DNA of 64,000 bases from Planctomycetota bacterium (lineage in GTDB: Bacteria; Planctomycetota; Phycisphaerae; SM23-33): contig JAAAOJ010000005.1 of NCBI GenBank assembly GCA_009908915.1, positions 1-64,000 on the forward strand, in the 5' to 3' direction. Below are positions 9,941 through 18,430 of this stretch, piece by piece; the stretch's first letter is position 1; every line of letters begins with the position of its first letter. Made by a program: the position numbers and the translations under genes. The notes under the pieces were generated by a model, which was not told where the DNA came from, did not search any database, and saw only the letters and a list, made by a program, of their open reading frames with translations.

Positions 9941-10020
9941 GACTTCTCTGCCTCTGCTTGGACCTCTCTGTCTCTGCTTGGACCTCTCTGTCTCTGCTTG
10001 AACCTCTCTCCCTCTGGGAG
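9941..10020. repeat. 20-bp tandem repeat followed by a hairpin
   Basis: Units GACTTCTCTGCCTCTGCTTG (9941), GACCTCTCTGTCTCTGCTTG (9961 and 9981), then a diverged fourth unit ending in the hairpin CTCTCCCTCTGGGAGAG (about 10008-10024). The hairpin recurs inverted near 57858 and in part near 45258. It occupies the gap between the small membrane protein and the cyclo-ligase gene. Confidence 0.7.
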
Positions 10021-10256
10021 AGATGGCGAGTCTTCGAGCCAGAGAGGGCTCTTACCGGACCTGCGCCAAGCCGGGATGAATGTCGCCCCGTGCGGCTCGC
10101 CGGCGCGAAGATGGGTTTGGCTTTTGCATGCCAGGGACGTACACTGGCGAGTGTGGGTTGCTACGCCGCGACGCGGCATCCCGCCAGCTGGAGCGTATTG
10201 TTTCACCGCCGCGGGGCCGTAGGCGCGGGCCCGACGAGAAGGCCCCAGAGAGTGAG

Positions 10257-10841
10257 ATGAAGCATAGCATCCGTACAGACATGCGAGCGGCTATCGAGGC
10301 CATCGACCCCGAAGAGGCCCTGGCGCGAAGCCGGCAGGCGGCGGCCAATCTTATCGCGCTTCCCGCATTCCGCGACGCCCGCGTGCTGATGCTCTACCTG
10401 ACCATTCCCGGCGAGGTCGACACCGCGCCCATCGCCCACGCCGCCTGGCAGGCCGGCAAGACCGTCCTGGCCCCCAAGGCCTGCGGCGTTCGCAAGCTCA
10501 TGAAGCCGGTCGTCTGCATCGCCCACGACGAGGATCTCTTCCATCCCCACAACGGCCTTCGCCAGCCCGCCGGCAACGACGTAGTACCGTCCCGCGAGAT
10601 TGACCTGGTGATTGTGCCCGCCCTGGCGTTCGATCGCCGGTGCAACCGCCTTGGCCGCGGCGGCGGATTCTACGATCGCTTCCTGGCCGATCCGCAGCTC
10701 CGGGCCGTCACCGTCGGCTACGCTTTCGCCGAACAGATCATCGGCAACGTGCCGATGCATGAGAATGACCTGCCGGTTGATATCGTCGTAACCGACCGCA
10801 ACGTGTTCGGCCAGATGCAGGCCGAGGCCCGCCTGCCCTGA
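10257..10841 (+). CDS. 5-formyltetrahydrofolate cyclo-ligase
   Basis: Converts 5-formyl-THF to 5,10-methenyl-THF with ATP in the cytoplasm. The 194-aa length is standard. Visible family features are VLMLYLTIPGEVDTAPI, KACGVRKLMKPVV where the family has its Lys/Arg substrate patch, and the diagnostic nucleotide loop RLGRGGGFYDRFL near residue 142. The end PVDIVVTDR matches the usual LPVDxVVTE strand. I started at ATG 10257 because homologues begin close to this point and the longer upstream frame is low-complexity intergenic DNA. Confidence 0.9.
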   Translation: MKHSIRTDMRAAIEAIDPEEALARSRQAAANLIALPAFRDARVLMLYLTIPGEVDTAPIAHAAWQAGKTVLAPKACGVRKLMKPVVCIAHDEDLFHPHNGLRQPAGNDVVPSREIDLVIVPALAFDRRCNRLGRGGGFYDRFLADPQLRAVTVGYAFAEQIIGNVPMHENDLPVDIVVTDRNVFGQMQAEARLP

Positions 10842-10914
10842 AGCTGCCCCTGCCCGGCGTCGGATATCCCGACGTGCGACGACGTCGCCGACCGGCCCCG
10901 AAAGGACATACACC

Positions 10915-12090
10915 GTGCGAATGGTAGCCCATACGCCACAACGTTCGAATCGGAGCTGGCTGATGATGGCCGCCCTGGTCGTCCTCGGCGGGGGCATCTA
11001 CTACTGCGCCACACGCAAGGAGACCCCGACCGACGCCGAGCAACCCGCCGCCACCGTCACGGCCCAGCAGCCGGCCCGACCTGCCATGAGCGACAACGCC
11101 AGCCAGCCGTCCCGACCCGAGGCCCCCACCTACGAATACCGCCGCATCGAGGGCATGACGCCGCAGCTCGCGGCAAGCATTGGCCCGTCGCCGATCACCG
11201 TCACGCCCATCAGCCGAGCCGAGGCGACCGCCGCCTTCACACGCGGCATGGAGGCTTACCGCGCCGGCAAGGCCCTGATCGAGGCCCGCACGCTGCTGAA
11301 TCGTGCCTACACGCGGGGGAATCTGCCCTCTGCCCAGGCGAAGCAGGCGCGAGCCGCCCTGACCGACCTCGCCAACGCCACGATCCTCCGACGCGATCCC
11401 TGCGTCAACCCCAAGGACCCTCTCCTTCAAAGCTACACCTTCGAGTTCGGGGAACTTCTGCTAAGCCGCCGCGACGGCAGCGGCCACGTGACGAAACCCG
11501 GCATCATCGCGCGGCTGGAGCTCAACACGCCGGCCGACATCATCGTCTGGGCCAACGGCCTGCGCAAGGGCGGGCAGTTCAAGGCGAACCGGGCCTACAA
11601 GATGATCAAGGGCCCGTTTCACCTCGTGGTCGATCTCAGCCAGTTCGCCGCCGACCTGTACGTCCAGAACCTGTTCCTGCGACGCATGCCGGTCTGCATC
11701 GGTGCATCCGAGACACCCACTCCGACGGGCTACTTCCGCGTGCCACGCGGCGGTAAGACGTCCAACTCGCCCTACAACGCCCCGGTGGAGACCGGTCTGC
11801 CGAACGTTGCTATCCTTCCCGGTGAGCCTGGCTACCCCCTCGGACCGCGCGGGCTGAACATCAAACTGGAAGGCATTCGCCAGCTGGGCACGGACATCAC
11901 GGCCAACCAGAGCTACGCCATCCACGGCACGAGTGAGCCGGCCTCGGTAGGCACGGCGGCCAGTCGCGGCTGCGTGCGGCTGCGGGCCGACGACATTCGC
12001 CTGGTCTACTCTGCCCTGATGGACTATGCCACGCCGGGCGATCCGAAGGTCACCTGGAGGCGCTACAGCACCGTCACGATCCGCCCATAG
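10915..12090 (+). CDS. L,D-transpeptidase (YkuD domain) with N-terminal membrane anchor
   Basis: 391 aa. A single membrane segment (residues 15-28, MMAALVVLGGGIYY) anchors it with the catalytic part outside the cytoplasm. Residues 75-150 are helical and repeat-like. Residues 165-235 contain a sequence resembling a degenerate LysM fold, ending in GPFHLVVDLS. The YkuD domain ends with IHGT and SRGCVRL, giving the catalytic His and Cys (Cys about 351). It likely forms 3-3 crosslinks or attaches proteins to peptidoglycan. The start is GTG 10915, with GAAAGGA 8 nt upstream. Confidence 0.88.
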   Translation: MRMVAHTPQRSNRSWLMMAALVVLGGGIYYCATRKETPTDAEQPAATVTAQQPARPAMSDNASQPSRPEAPTYEYRRIEGMTPQLAASIGPSPITVTPISRAEATAAFTRGMEAYRAGKALIEARTLLNRAYTRGNLPSAQAKQARAALTDLANATILRRDPCVNPKDPLLQSYTFEFGELLLSRRDGSGHVTKPGIIARLELNTPADIIVWANGLRKGGQFKANRAYKMIKGPFHLVVDLSQFAADLYVQNLFLRRMPVCIGASETPTPTGYFRVPRGGKTSNSPYNAPVETGLPNVAILPGEPGYPLGPRGLNIKLEGIRQLGTDITANQSYAIHGTSEPASVGTAASRGCVRLRADDIRLVYSALMDYATPGDPKVTWRRYSTVTIRP

Positions 12091-12288
12091 ACCCACTAGC
12101 CGCCTCGCCGCGAGGCGGCGATCTGTGCTGCCGCCGGTCCGGCATCCGACACGCATGGAATCTCGCGACTATCATTCCACAACGCCACGCCGGTTCGTTT
12201 CAATCGCCATACCGGGCCGAAACCGGCTTCGCAGGCGGCGTGACGCCGTTGTAAGCATCGCTGTCTGAAGAGAATATGCAGAAACGGT

Positions 12289-12318
12289 TTGAAATTGCCC
12301 TTACAGAAAACGTAAATT
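12289..12318 (+). promoter_or_regulatory. Candidate sigma-70 promoter of the V-ATPase operon
   Basis: TTGAAA and TAAATT are separated by 18 bp, about 100 bp before the subunit E start. Both boxes are near consensus but no other support is visible. The rest of the 12091-12415 gap holds nothing else recognisable. Confidence 0.3.
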
Positions 12319-12415
12319 GTGCAGCCCGGAACTCCGATGTACCCTCGACCGGGGGCGCATTGGTACGCAAGCCTCTGACCCGCAACCGCATAGACGCACA
12401 CGACGGAGAGCCATC

Positions 12416-13042
12416 ATGGCCGAATCCATTGAGACCTTCGTAACACGACTTCGGAAAGACGGCGTCCAGGCCGGCCAGGCCGAAGCCGACAAGCTCGTCG
12501 CCGACGCCAAGGCCCAGGCCGAACAGATCGTCGCCGACGCCAACAAGCAGGCCGAGCAGATCGTCGCCGACGCCGAAAAGAAGGCCGAATCCATCGTTGC
12601 CCGCGGCAAGACCGACCTGCAACTGGCGGCTCGCGATACGCTCTCCCGCCTTCGCCAGACCCTCAGCGACTGCCTCAACGCGGTCCTCACCGAGGGTGCC
12701 CGCGAGAAGCTCACCGACCTCGACTTCCTTGGCACGGTCATGCACGAGGTGGTCCGCATCTACGCCGAGGCCGACCGCGAAGGCAAGACCAACATCACCG
12801 TTGACGTGCCCAGCGAACACCATGAACAGCTCAAGGAATGGGCCTTCACCGAACTCAAGAACACGTTCCAGGGCGAGACACACCCGCACCTGGACTTCAG
12901 GGGCCGCCTGCAGCAGGCCGGCTTCGAGTACGAAGTCGACGGCGCGACGGTCGAAGTGACGCTCGATTCCATGGTCGCCACGCTCAGCCGCATGGTCACG
13001 CCCGCCCTGCGGGACGTGCTGGAGAAGGCCCAGCAGCAATAG
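12416..13042 (+). CDS. atpE: V-type ATP synthase subunit E
   Basis: Peripheral stalk subunit of the V/A-type ATPase, 208 aa. Residues 15-75 form an Ala/Lys/Glu/Gln-rich coiled coil with heptad-like repeats (ADAKAQAEQIVADANKQAEQ). The C-terminal globular part holds the expected pattern ending in the VDGATVEVTLDSMVATLSR strand-helix. The start is ATG 12416 after CGGAGAGCC. It is the first gene of the operon E-DUF2764-A-B-D-I-K. The stalk partner G/H is not seen in the window. Confidence 0.87.
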   Translation: MAESIETFVTRLRKDGVQAGQAEADKLVADAKAQAEQIVADANKQAEQIVADAEKKAESIVARGKTDLQLAARDTLSRLRQTLSDCLNAVLTEGAREKLTDLDFLGTVMHEVVRIYAEADREGKTNITVDVPSEHHEQLKEWAFTELKNTFQGETHPHLDFRGRLQQAGFEYEVDGATVEVTLDSMVATLSRMVTPALRDVLEKAQQQ

Positions 13043-13232
13043 CCTCCGGCAAAAAGAAGAAGGTCCAACACCCGAATCTCAAACAAAGGACGACCGTCAA
13101 AATGGCTGAAAACGAACCGGGGCACAGACTGACGTCTGAGATTTGAAGTTTGCTTGAAAGTTGGCGTGTGCAGGTTGGCGTTCTTCGCGACGACGCTGGC
13201 ACGTCAAGTACAAAGAGAAAACAGCAACCATA

Positions 13233-13931
13233 TTGAACGGCAACAACTATTATCTGCTGACGGCCCTGCCGATGCTGGGCGAGCTCGGCGACCAGCCCCC
13301 TATCGACGGGGCCGGACTCTTGCGTGAGCTGGAGCCGGATGATGCGTCGTATCGCCTTGCCGAGACGCTGCTGCTCGGCGACGACCTGCTGCAACGCGAT
13401 GCGGTGCTGGCCGGTGAAATCGACGAGCCCGTCCCGGCGGTGCTGTCGGCCGAGCAGATCCGCGACGAACTGCCTCTCCCGCCGGTGCTGCAAGCCGCTC
13501 GTCAAGGCAACGGCCTCTCGGCGAGACGGATCCCCGGAGACGCTCTGTGGGAAGCGTACTTCCACTATGCCGCACAGGTTGCGGCGGACGCCCACAGCAG
13601 CTTTCTGGCCGACTGGGTCACCTGGGAGGTCGGCCTGCGCAACGCCCTCGTCGAGGCCCGGGCACGTGAACTCGGCCTGGAACCGGCCGACTACTACGTC
13701 GCGCCCGACCTGTCCGATCCGATCGCCGACTACGACGCCATCGCCCGCCAGTGGGCTCAGGCCCCCAATCCCTTGGCCGGCCAGCGTCTTCTCGATGCCG
13801 CACGCTGGGCATGGCTGGAGACCAACGACAGATACTTCAGCTTTTCGGATGACGAGTTGGCCGCCTACGCAGCCCGGCTGCTGCTGGCGGTCCGCTGGTA
13901 TCGATTGCAACAGGAAATCGACAAGGAATAG
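13233..13931 (+). CDS. DUF2764 family protein of the V-ATPase operon
   Basis: About 232 aa, mostly helical. It has the family's opening NNYYLLTALPMLGELG and an aromatic-rich helix WEAYFHYA. This family is known mainly from V-ATPase operons of spirochaetes, Bacteroidetes and chlamydia-like bacteria, always between subunits E and A as here. It probably takes the structural role of subunit C (the central-stalk collar), which is absent. That role is inferred from position and is not proven. The start is likely TTG 13233, just before NGNNYY, with AAAGAGAAA upstream; no ATG lies nearby in frame. Confidence 0.8.
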   Translation: MNGNNYYLLTALPMLGELGDQPPIDGAGLLRELEPDDASYRLAETLLLGDDLLQRDAVLAGEIDEPVPAVLSAEQIRDELPLPPVLQAARQGNGLSARRIPGDALWEAYFHYAAQVAADAHSSFLADWVTWEVGLRNALVEARARELGLEPADYYVAPDLSDPIADYDAIARQWAQAPNPLAGQRLLDAARWAWLETNDRYFSFSDDELAAYAARLLLAVRWYRLQQEIDKE

Positions 13932-14061
13932 GCAGACAGGGCGGATAGTCCGCTACCCACCGGTTTGCCGCAACACGGAAAACTGGTGCGTAACAAGTTA
14001 CGCACCACTATCACGGAACACGAAATACGGGCTACTGACCACTGACTACTGAGGACTTATC

Positions 14062-15888
14062 GTGAGTACAACCGGAAGAATCGTAGCCGTCTTCGGCAAC
14101 ATGGTCATCGCCGAAACTGAAGCTGACGTCGTGCAGAATTCCGTGGGCTATTGCTGCCGCCAGGACGGCGCGCGCCTGCTGAGCGAAGTCATCCGCATCC
14201 GCGGCCGTTGCGTCGACCTGCAGGTGTTCGAAGAGACCGGCGGGCTGAACATCGGCGACACCGTCGAGTTCCAGACCGACATGCTGAACGTCGACCTCGG
14301 GCCCGGACTGCTCGGCCAGATCTATGACGGCCTGCAGAACCCCCTGCAGCGACTGGCCGACAAGTTCGCCGACGCCGCCGACCCCGCTGATCGCTTCTTC
14401 CTCCAGCCGGGCCAGTACATCCACGGCCTGGAACTGGACCGCACGTGGACCTTCACGCCGACGGCCAAGGCCGGCGACACCGTCCGCGCGGGCGATACGC
14501 TCGGCACGGTGCCCGAGGGCATCTTCACCCACAAGATCATGGTCCCCTTCGCCTTCCAGAACGACTACGCCGTCAAGGACGTCATCGGCGAGGGCGACTA
14601 TACCGTCGAGCAGGAAATCGCCACACTTGCCGACGCTGACGGCCGCGAGCACAAGGTCCAGATGCAGCAGAAATGGCCCGTCAAACGAGGCTTGGCGATC
14701 TGCCGCCGCCGCCTGATGCCCACCGAGCCGCTCGTGACGCGCGTGCGGATCATCGACAGCATGTTTCCCGTGGTCAAAGGTGGCACCTACTGCATTCCGG
14801 GACCGTTCGGCGCCGGCAAGACCGTCCTCCAGCAGATCACCAGCCGACACGCTGAGGTGGATATCGTCATCATCGCCGCCTGTGGTGAACGTGCCGGCGA
14901 GGTCGTCGAGACCATCCGCGAGTTCCCGCACATCGAGGACCCGAGGACCGGCAAGAGCCTTATGGAACGGACCATTATCATCTGCAATACCTCGGCCATG
15001 CCCGTCGCCGCGCGAGAGGCCTCGGTGTACACGGCCGTGACGCTGGCGGAGTACTACCGCCAGATGGGCCTGAACGTCCTTATGCTGGCCGACTCGACCA
15101 GCCGCTGGGCCCAGGCGATGCGAGAGGTCTCCGGCCTCCTGGAAGAAATCCCCGGCGAAGAAGCTTTCCCGGCCTACCTCGAAAGCCGCATCGCCGGCTT
15201 CTACGAGCGCGCCGGCGCCATCGAACTCAACGACGGCACGGTAGCCTCGGTGACCATTGGCGGGACGGTGAGCCCGGCCGGTGGCAACTTCGAAGAACCC
15301 GTCACACAGGGCACGCTGAAAGTCGTCGGAGCATTCCACGGCCTGAGCCGCGCCCGCTCCGACGCCCGTCGCTACCCGTCGATCGACCCGTTGGACTCCT
15401 GGAGCAAATACGAGGGCATCATTGAGCAGGCGAAAGTCGATGAGTGTCGCGACATTCTCCGCCGCGGCAACGAGGTCAAACAGATGATGACCGTCGTCGG
15501 TGAGGAAGGAACGCCGATTGCCGACTTTACCGTCATGCTCAAGAGCGAGTTCTTCGACAACGTTTACCTGCAGCAGAACGCCTTCGACGACGTCGACGGG
15601 GCCACGCCGGCCGAACGACAGCAGCTTGCCTTCGACAAGGTGTTGCAGGTCCTGCGGCTGGACTTCGGCTTCGACAGCAAGGAGCAGGCCCGCGACGTGA
15701 TGTTCAAGGCCCAGGACCTCTTTCGCAACTGGAACTACGCCCCCGCCGACAGCGCCGAATACGAGACGTCCATCGAGCAGATCGAGCAGTTCATCGACAC
15801 CAAGGGCGGCGAGGGCAGCGAGGACGCGGACACCAAGGAAACCGACGCTGACGAAGAGGCTGAGGCCACAGCCGCTTCAGCAGAATGA
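14062..15888 (+). CDS. atpA: V-type ATP synthase subunit A (catalytic)
   Basis: Catalytic nucleotide-binding subunit of the A3B3 head, 608 aa. Walker A is GPFGAGKTV near residues 247-255, followed by ACGERAGEVVE, which supplies the catalytic glutamate. The Walker B strand LNVLMLADSTSRWAQAMREVS and the SRIAGFYERAG loop are intact. The non-homologous region of A subunits lies between residues 120 and 200. The tail after residue 580 is Glu/Asp/Ala-rich. It is the third gene of the operon. The 505-bp gap before subunit B is unusual in an operon. Confidence 0.96.
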   Translation: MSTTGRIVAVFGNMVIAETEADVVQNSVGYCCRQDGARLLSEVIRIRGRCVDLQVFEETGGLNIGDTVEFQTDMLNVDLGPGLLGQIYDGLQNPLQRLADKFADAADPADRFFLQPGQYIHGLELDRTWTFTPTAKAGDTVRAGDTLGTVPEGIFTHKIMVPFAFQNDYAVKDVIGEGDYTVEQEIATLADADGREHKVQMQQKWPVKRGLAICRRRLMPTEPLVTRVRIIDSMFPVVKGGTYCIPGPFGAGKTVLQQITSRHAEVDIVIIAACGERAGEVVETIREFPHIEDPRTGKSLMERTIIICNTSAMPVAAREASVYTAVTLAEYYRQMGLNVLMLADSTSRWAQAMREVSGLLEEIPGEEAFPAYLESRIAGFYERAGAIELNDGTVASVTIGGTVSPAGGNFEEPVTQGTLKVVGAFHGLSRARSDARRYPSIDPLDSWSKYEGIIEQAKVDECRDILRRGNEVKQMMTVVGEEGTPIADFTVMLKSEFFDNVYLQQNAFDDVDGATPAERQQLAFDKVLQVLRLDFGFDSKEQARDVMFKAQDLFRNWNYAPADSAEYETSIEQIEQFIDTKGGEGSEDADTKETDADEEAEATAASAE

Positions 15889-16394
15889 CCGATGAGCAAT
15901 GACCCGTGAATGACAAATCCCGAATGCCTGAACCCGTACCGCCGGCGCAACGACAGTTGGACCTGGAAGATCGTACGGCTGAGTTTGGCGAACGGGTGCT
16001 CGCATTCGCGAAACCTTACAGAACACAACGATCAATACACCGCTGATATCGCAGCTGGTTCGCTCCGCGACGAGTATTGGAGCGAACTCCTGCGAAGCCG
16101 ACGAAGCCGGAAGCAAGAAAGCGTTCCGGCATCGAATCAGTATGTGCAAGAAAGAAGCAAAAGAAACGAAATACTGGCTGAGAACGATTGCCTCGACGAA
16201 TGAGGAATCGAAGACCGCTGCCCGAGCATTGTGGCAGGAAGCGCAAGAGCTGCATTTGATCTTCGCCGCGATTTTCAGAAACAGCGGCTGATGAACAACG
16301 AGAATTGGTTCTTGGGTCTTGAGCGTTCAATGGTCATTGGACATTGAGCATTGGACATGAACGGCCCGGACCTACAAATGGACCAGAACGCACT
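15889..16394. other. Long gap inside the V-ATPase operon
   Basis: Five hundred bases between subunits A and B with no convincing frame. The open frames present are short and without family resemblance. GC content is lower than in the flanking genes. No terminator or promoter stands out. Confidence 0.5.
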
Positions 16395-17735
16395 ATGAGA
16401 AAGTATTACGACGAAATCACCCGGATCGCCGGCAACGTGGTGACCATCACCGCCAGCAACGTCGGCTATGACGAACTGGCCGTCATCCAGACCGCGGCGG
16501 GGCCCAGCCTAGCCCAGGTCATCCGCCTCGAGGGCGACCAGGTCTCACTGCAAATCTTCGCCGGTACGCAGGGCGTCTCGACCGGCGACCGCGTCCGCTT
16601 CCTCGGCCACCCGATGCAGGTGCCGTTCAGCGACGACCTGCTCGGTCGCGTGTTCGACGGTTCCGGCAAGCCCCGCGACGACCGCCCCGACGTTGAGGCC
16701 GAGCCCGTCGACCTCGGCGCGCCGCCGGTGAACCCCGTCAAACGCCGCATGCCGGACAACATGATCAACACCGGCATTCCGATGATCGACATTTTCAACT
16801 CGCTCGTTGAATCGCAGAAGTTGCCGATCTTCTCCGTCGCCGGTGAGCCCTACAACGAACTGCTTGCCCGCGTGGGTCTGCAGGCCGAAGCCGACGTGAT
16901 CCTCCTCGGCGGCATGGGCCTGCGGCACGACGACTACCTGACATTCCGCAACACCTTCGAGGAAGGCGGCATGCTCGGCCGGACCATCATGTTCATCCAC
17001 ACCGCCGCCGACCCGATCGTCGAGGCCCTCCTTGTGCCGGACCTCTGCCTGGCCACCGCCGAAAGCTACGCCCTGCAGGACAAACGCGTGCTGGTACTGC
17101 TGACGGACATGACGGCCTTCGCCGACGCCCTGAAGGAAATCGCCATCACGATGGAGCAGATTCCGTCCAACCGTGGCTATCCGGGTGATCTGTATACGCA
17201 GATGGCCCGCCGCTACGAAAAGGCGTGCGACTTCGACGGCGCCGGCTCGATTACCTTGCTGGCCTGCGTGACCATGCCCGGCGACGACGTCACGCACCCC
17301 GTCCCGGACAACACCGGCTACATCACCGAGGGGCAGTTCTACCTCCGTAACGGCCGCATCGAGCCGTTCGGCAGCCTCTCGCGTCTCAAGCAGCAGGTCA
17401 ACGGCGATACGCGCGACGACCATCGCGCAATCATGGACGGCTGCCTGCAGCTTTACGCCCAGGCCAACGAGACAGGCGAAAAACGCGACATGGGCTTCGA
17501 GATGTCCGAATGGGACCGCAAACTGCTGAAGTACGGCGAACTGTTCGAGAGCAAGATCATGGACCTCTCCGTGAACATTCCGCTGTTCGACGCCCTCGAC
17601 CGCTGCTGGGAGATCCTGGCCGAGTGCTTCGAACCCATCGAAACCGGCATCCGTCGCGCGATCGTGGAGGCGCACTGGCCCAAAGACATCGACGCCGAAG
17701 AGGAAGAGACGCTCGAAGCGGAAGCGACAACGTAA
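16395..17735 (+). CDS. atpB: V-type ATP synthase subunit B (regulatory)
   Basis: Non-catalytic partner of A in the A3B3 head, 446 aa. It lacks a Walker A motif. The equivalent loop reads [14 protein letters not shown], as in B subunits, which have PGLPHNELAAQI there. The region [20 protein letters not shown] and the [25 protein letters not shown] strand are characteristic. [20 protein letters not shown] holds the SxRGYPGxxY signature. I chose ATG 16395 (MRKYYDEI); an in-frame earlier start adds 17 residues with no family similarity. Confidence 0.95.
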   Translation: MRKYYDEITRIAGNVVTITASNVGYDELAVIQTAAGPSLAQVIRLEGDQVSLQIFAGTQGVSTGDRVRFLGHPMQVPFSDDLLGRVFDGSGKPRDDRPDVEAEPVDLGAPPVNPVKRRMPDNMINTGIPMIDIFNSLVESQKLPIFSVAGEPYNELLARVGLQAEADVILLGGMGLRHDDYLTFRNTFEEGGMLGRTIMFIHTAADPIVEALLVPDLCLATAESYALQDKRVLVLLTDMTAFADALKEIAITMEQIPSNRGYPGDLYTQMARRYEKACDFDGAGSITLLACVTMPGDDVTHPVPDNTGYITEGQFYLRNGRIEPFGSLSRLKQQVNGDTRDDHRAIMDGCLQLYAQANETGEKRDMGFEMSEWDRKLLKYGELFESKIMDLSVNIPLFDALDRCWEILAECFEPIETGIRRAIVEAHWPKDIDAEEEETLEAEATT

Positions 17736-17761
17736 TTCATAACCCATAACTGGTACCTTCT

Positions 17762-18430
17762 ATGGCCCGCAAGATAAAGCTGACCCGACCTGAGCTGAAG
17801 CGACAGCGCGACATGCTCCGCCGCTTCGAGCGGTATCTGCCGATGCTGAAACTCAAGCAGCAGCAGCTCCAGCTCATGGTGCGCAAGGTGGCCGCCGAAG
17901 CCGCCAAGGCGGAGGACGCCCGCAAGGCCGCCGAGCAGACACTGCAGCCCTACAAGGCGGTTCTGGCGGACACGGCCGGCGTGGATATCGACGCCCTGTC
18001 GCAGCCGGACGAGGTCAAGACCGACCAGGATAACATCGCCGGTGTGTGGATTCCCGTGCTGGAAGATGTCCGCTTTCCCACCCCGAGCTACAGCCTCTTC
18101 TCCACGCCCGCCTGGGTCGACGGGACGCTGAAAGACAAGCGCAACGTCGCCGCCAAACAGGTCGAGTGCGAGGTGCTCCGCGAGCAGCTCCGCCTGATCA
18201 AGAAGGAACTCAGCAAGATCATGCAGCGGGTGAACCTCTTCGAGAAGGTTAAGATACCTGAATGCCGCGAGGCGATCCGCCGCATTCGCATCCAGTTGGG
18301 TGACGAACAGACCGCCGCCGTCGGGCGGGCCAAAATTGCCAAGGGCAAGACCAAACGCAGCGAAGAGACAGTCTACGGCGGCAAGGACGTGGAGATGGCC
18401 AACTCACAAGGCGAAGGAGGCCCCGCATGA
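17762..18430 (+). CDS. atpD: V-type ATP synthase subunit D
   Basis: Central rotor shaft subunit, 222 aa. The N-terminal helix (KLTRPELKRQRDMLRRFERY) and the C-terminal helix around residues 120-185 form the long antiparallel coiled coil that enters the A3B3 head. It follows subunit B by 26 bp, and its stop overlaps the start of subunit I (ATGA), indicating translational coupling. Confidence 0.92.
   Translation: MARKIKLTRPELKRQRDMLRRFERYLPMLKLKQQQLQLMVRKVAAEAAKAEDARKAAEQTLQPYKAVLADTAGVDIDALSQPDEVKTDQDNIAGVWIPVLEDVRFPTPSYSLFSTPAWVDGTLKDKRNVAAKQVECEVLREQLRLIKKELSKIMQRVNLFEKVKIPECREAIRRIRIQLGDEQTAAVGRAKIAKGKTKRSEETVYGGKDVEMANSQGEGGPA

Noticed and set aside
9941-10020. CRISPR-like appearance of the short tandem units
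   Set aside because: Units are directly adjacent with no unique spacers, and there are no cas genes in the window.
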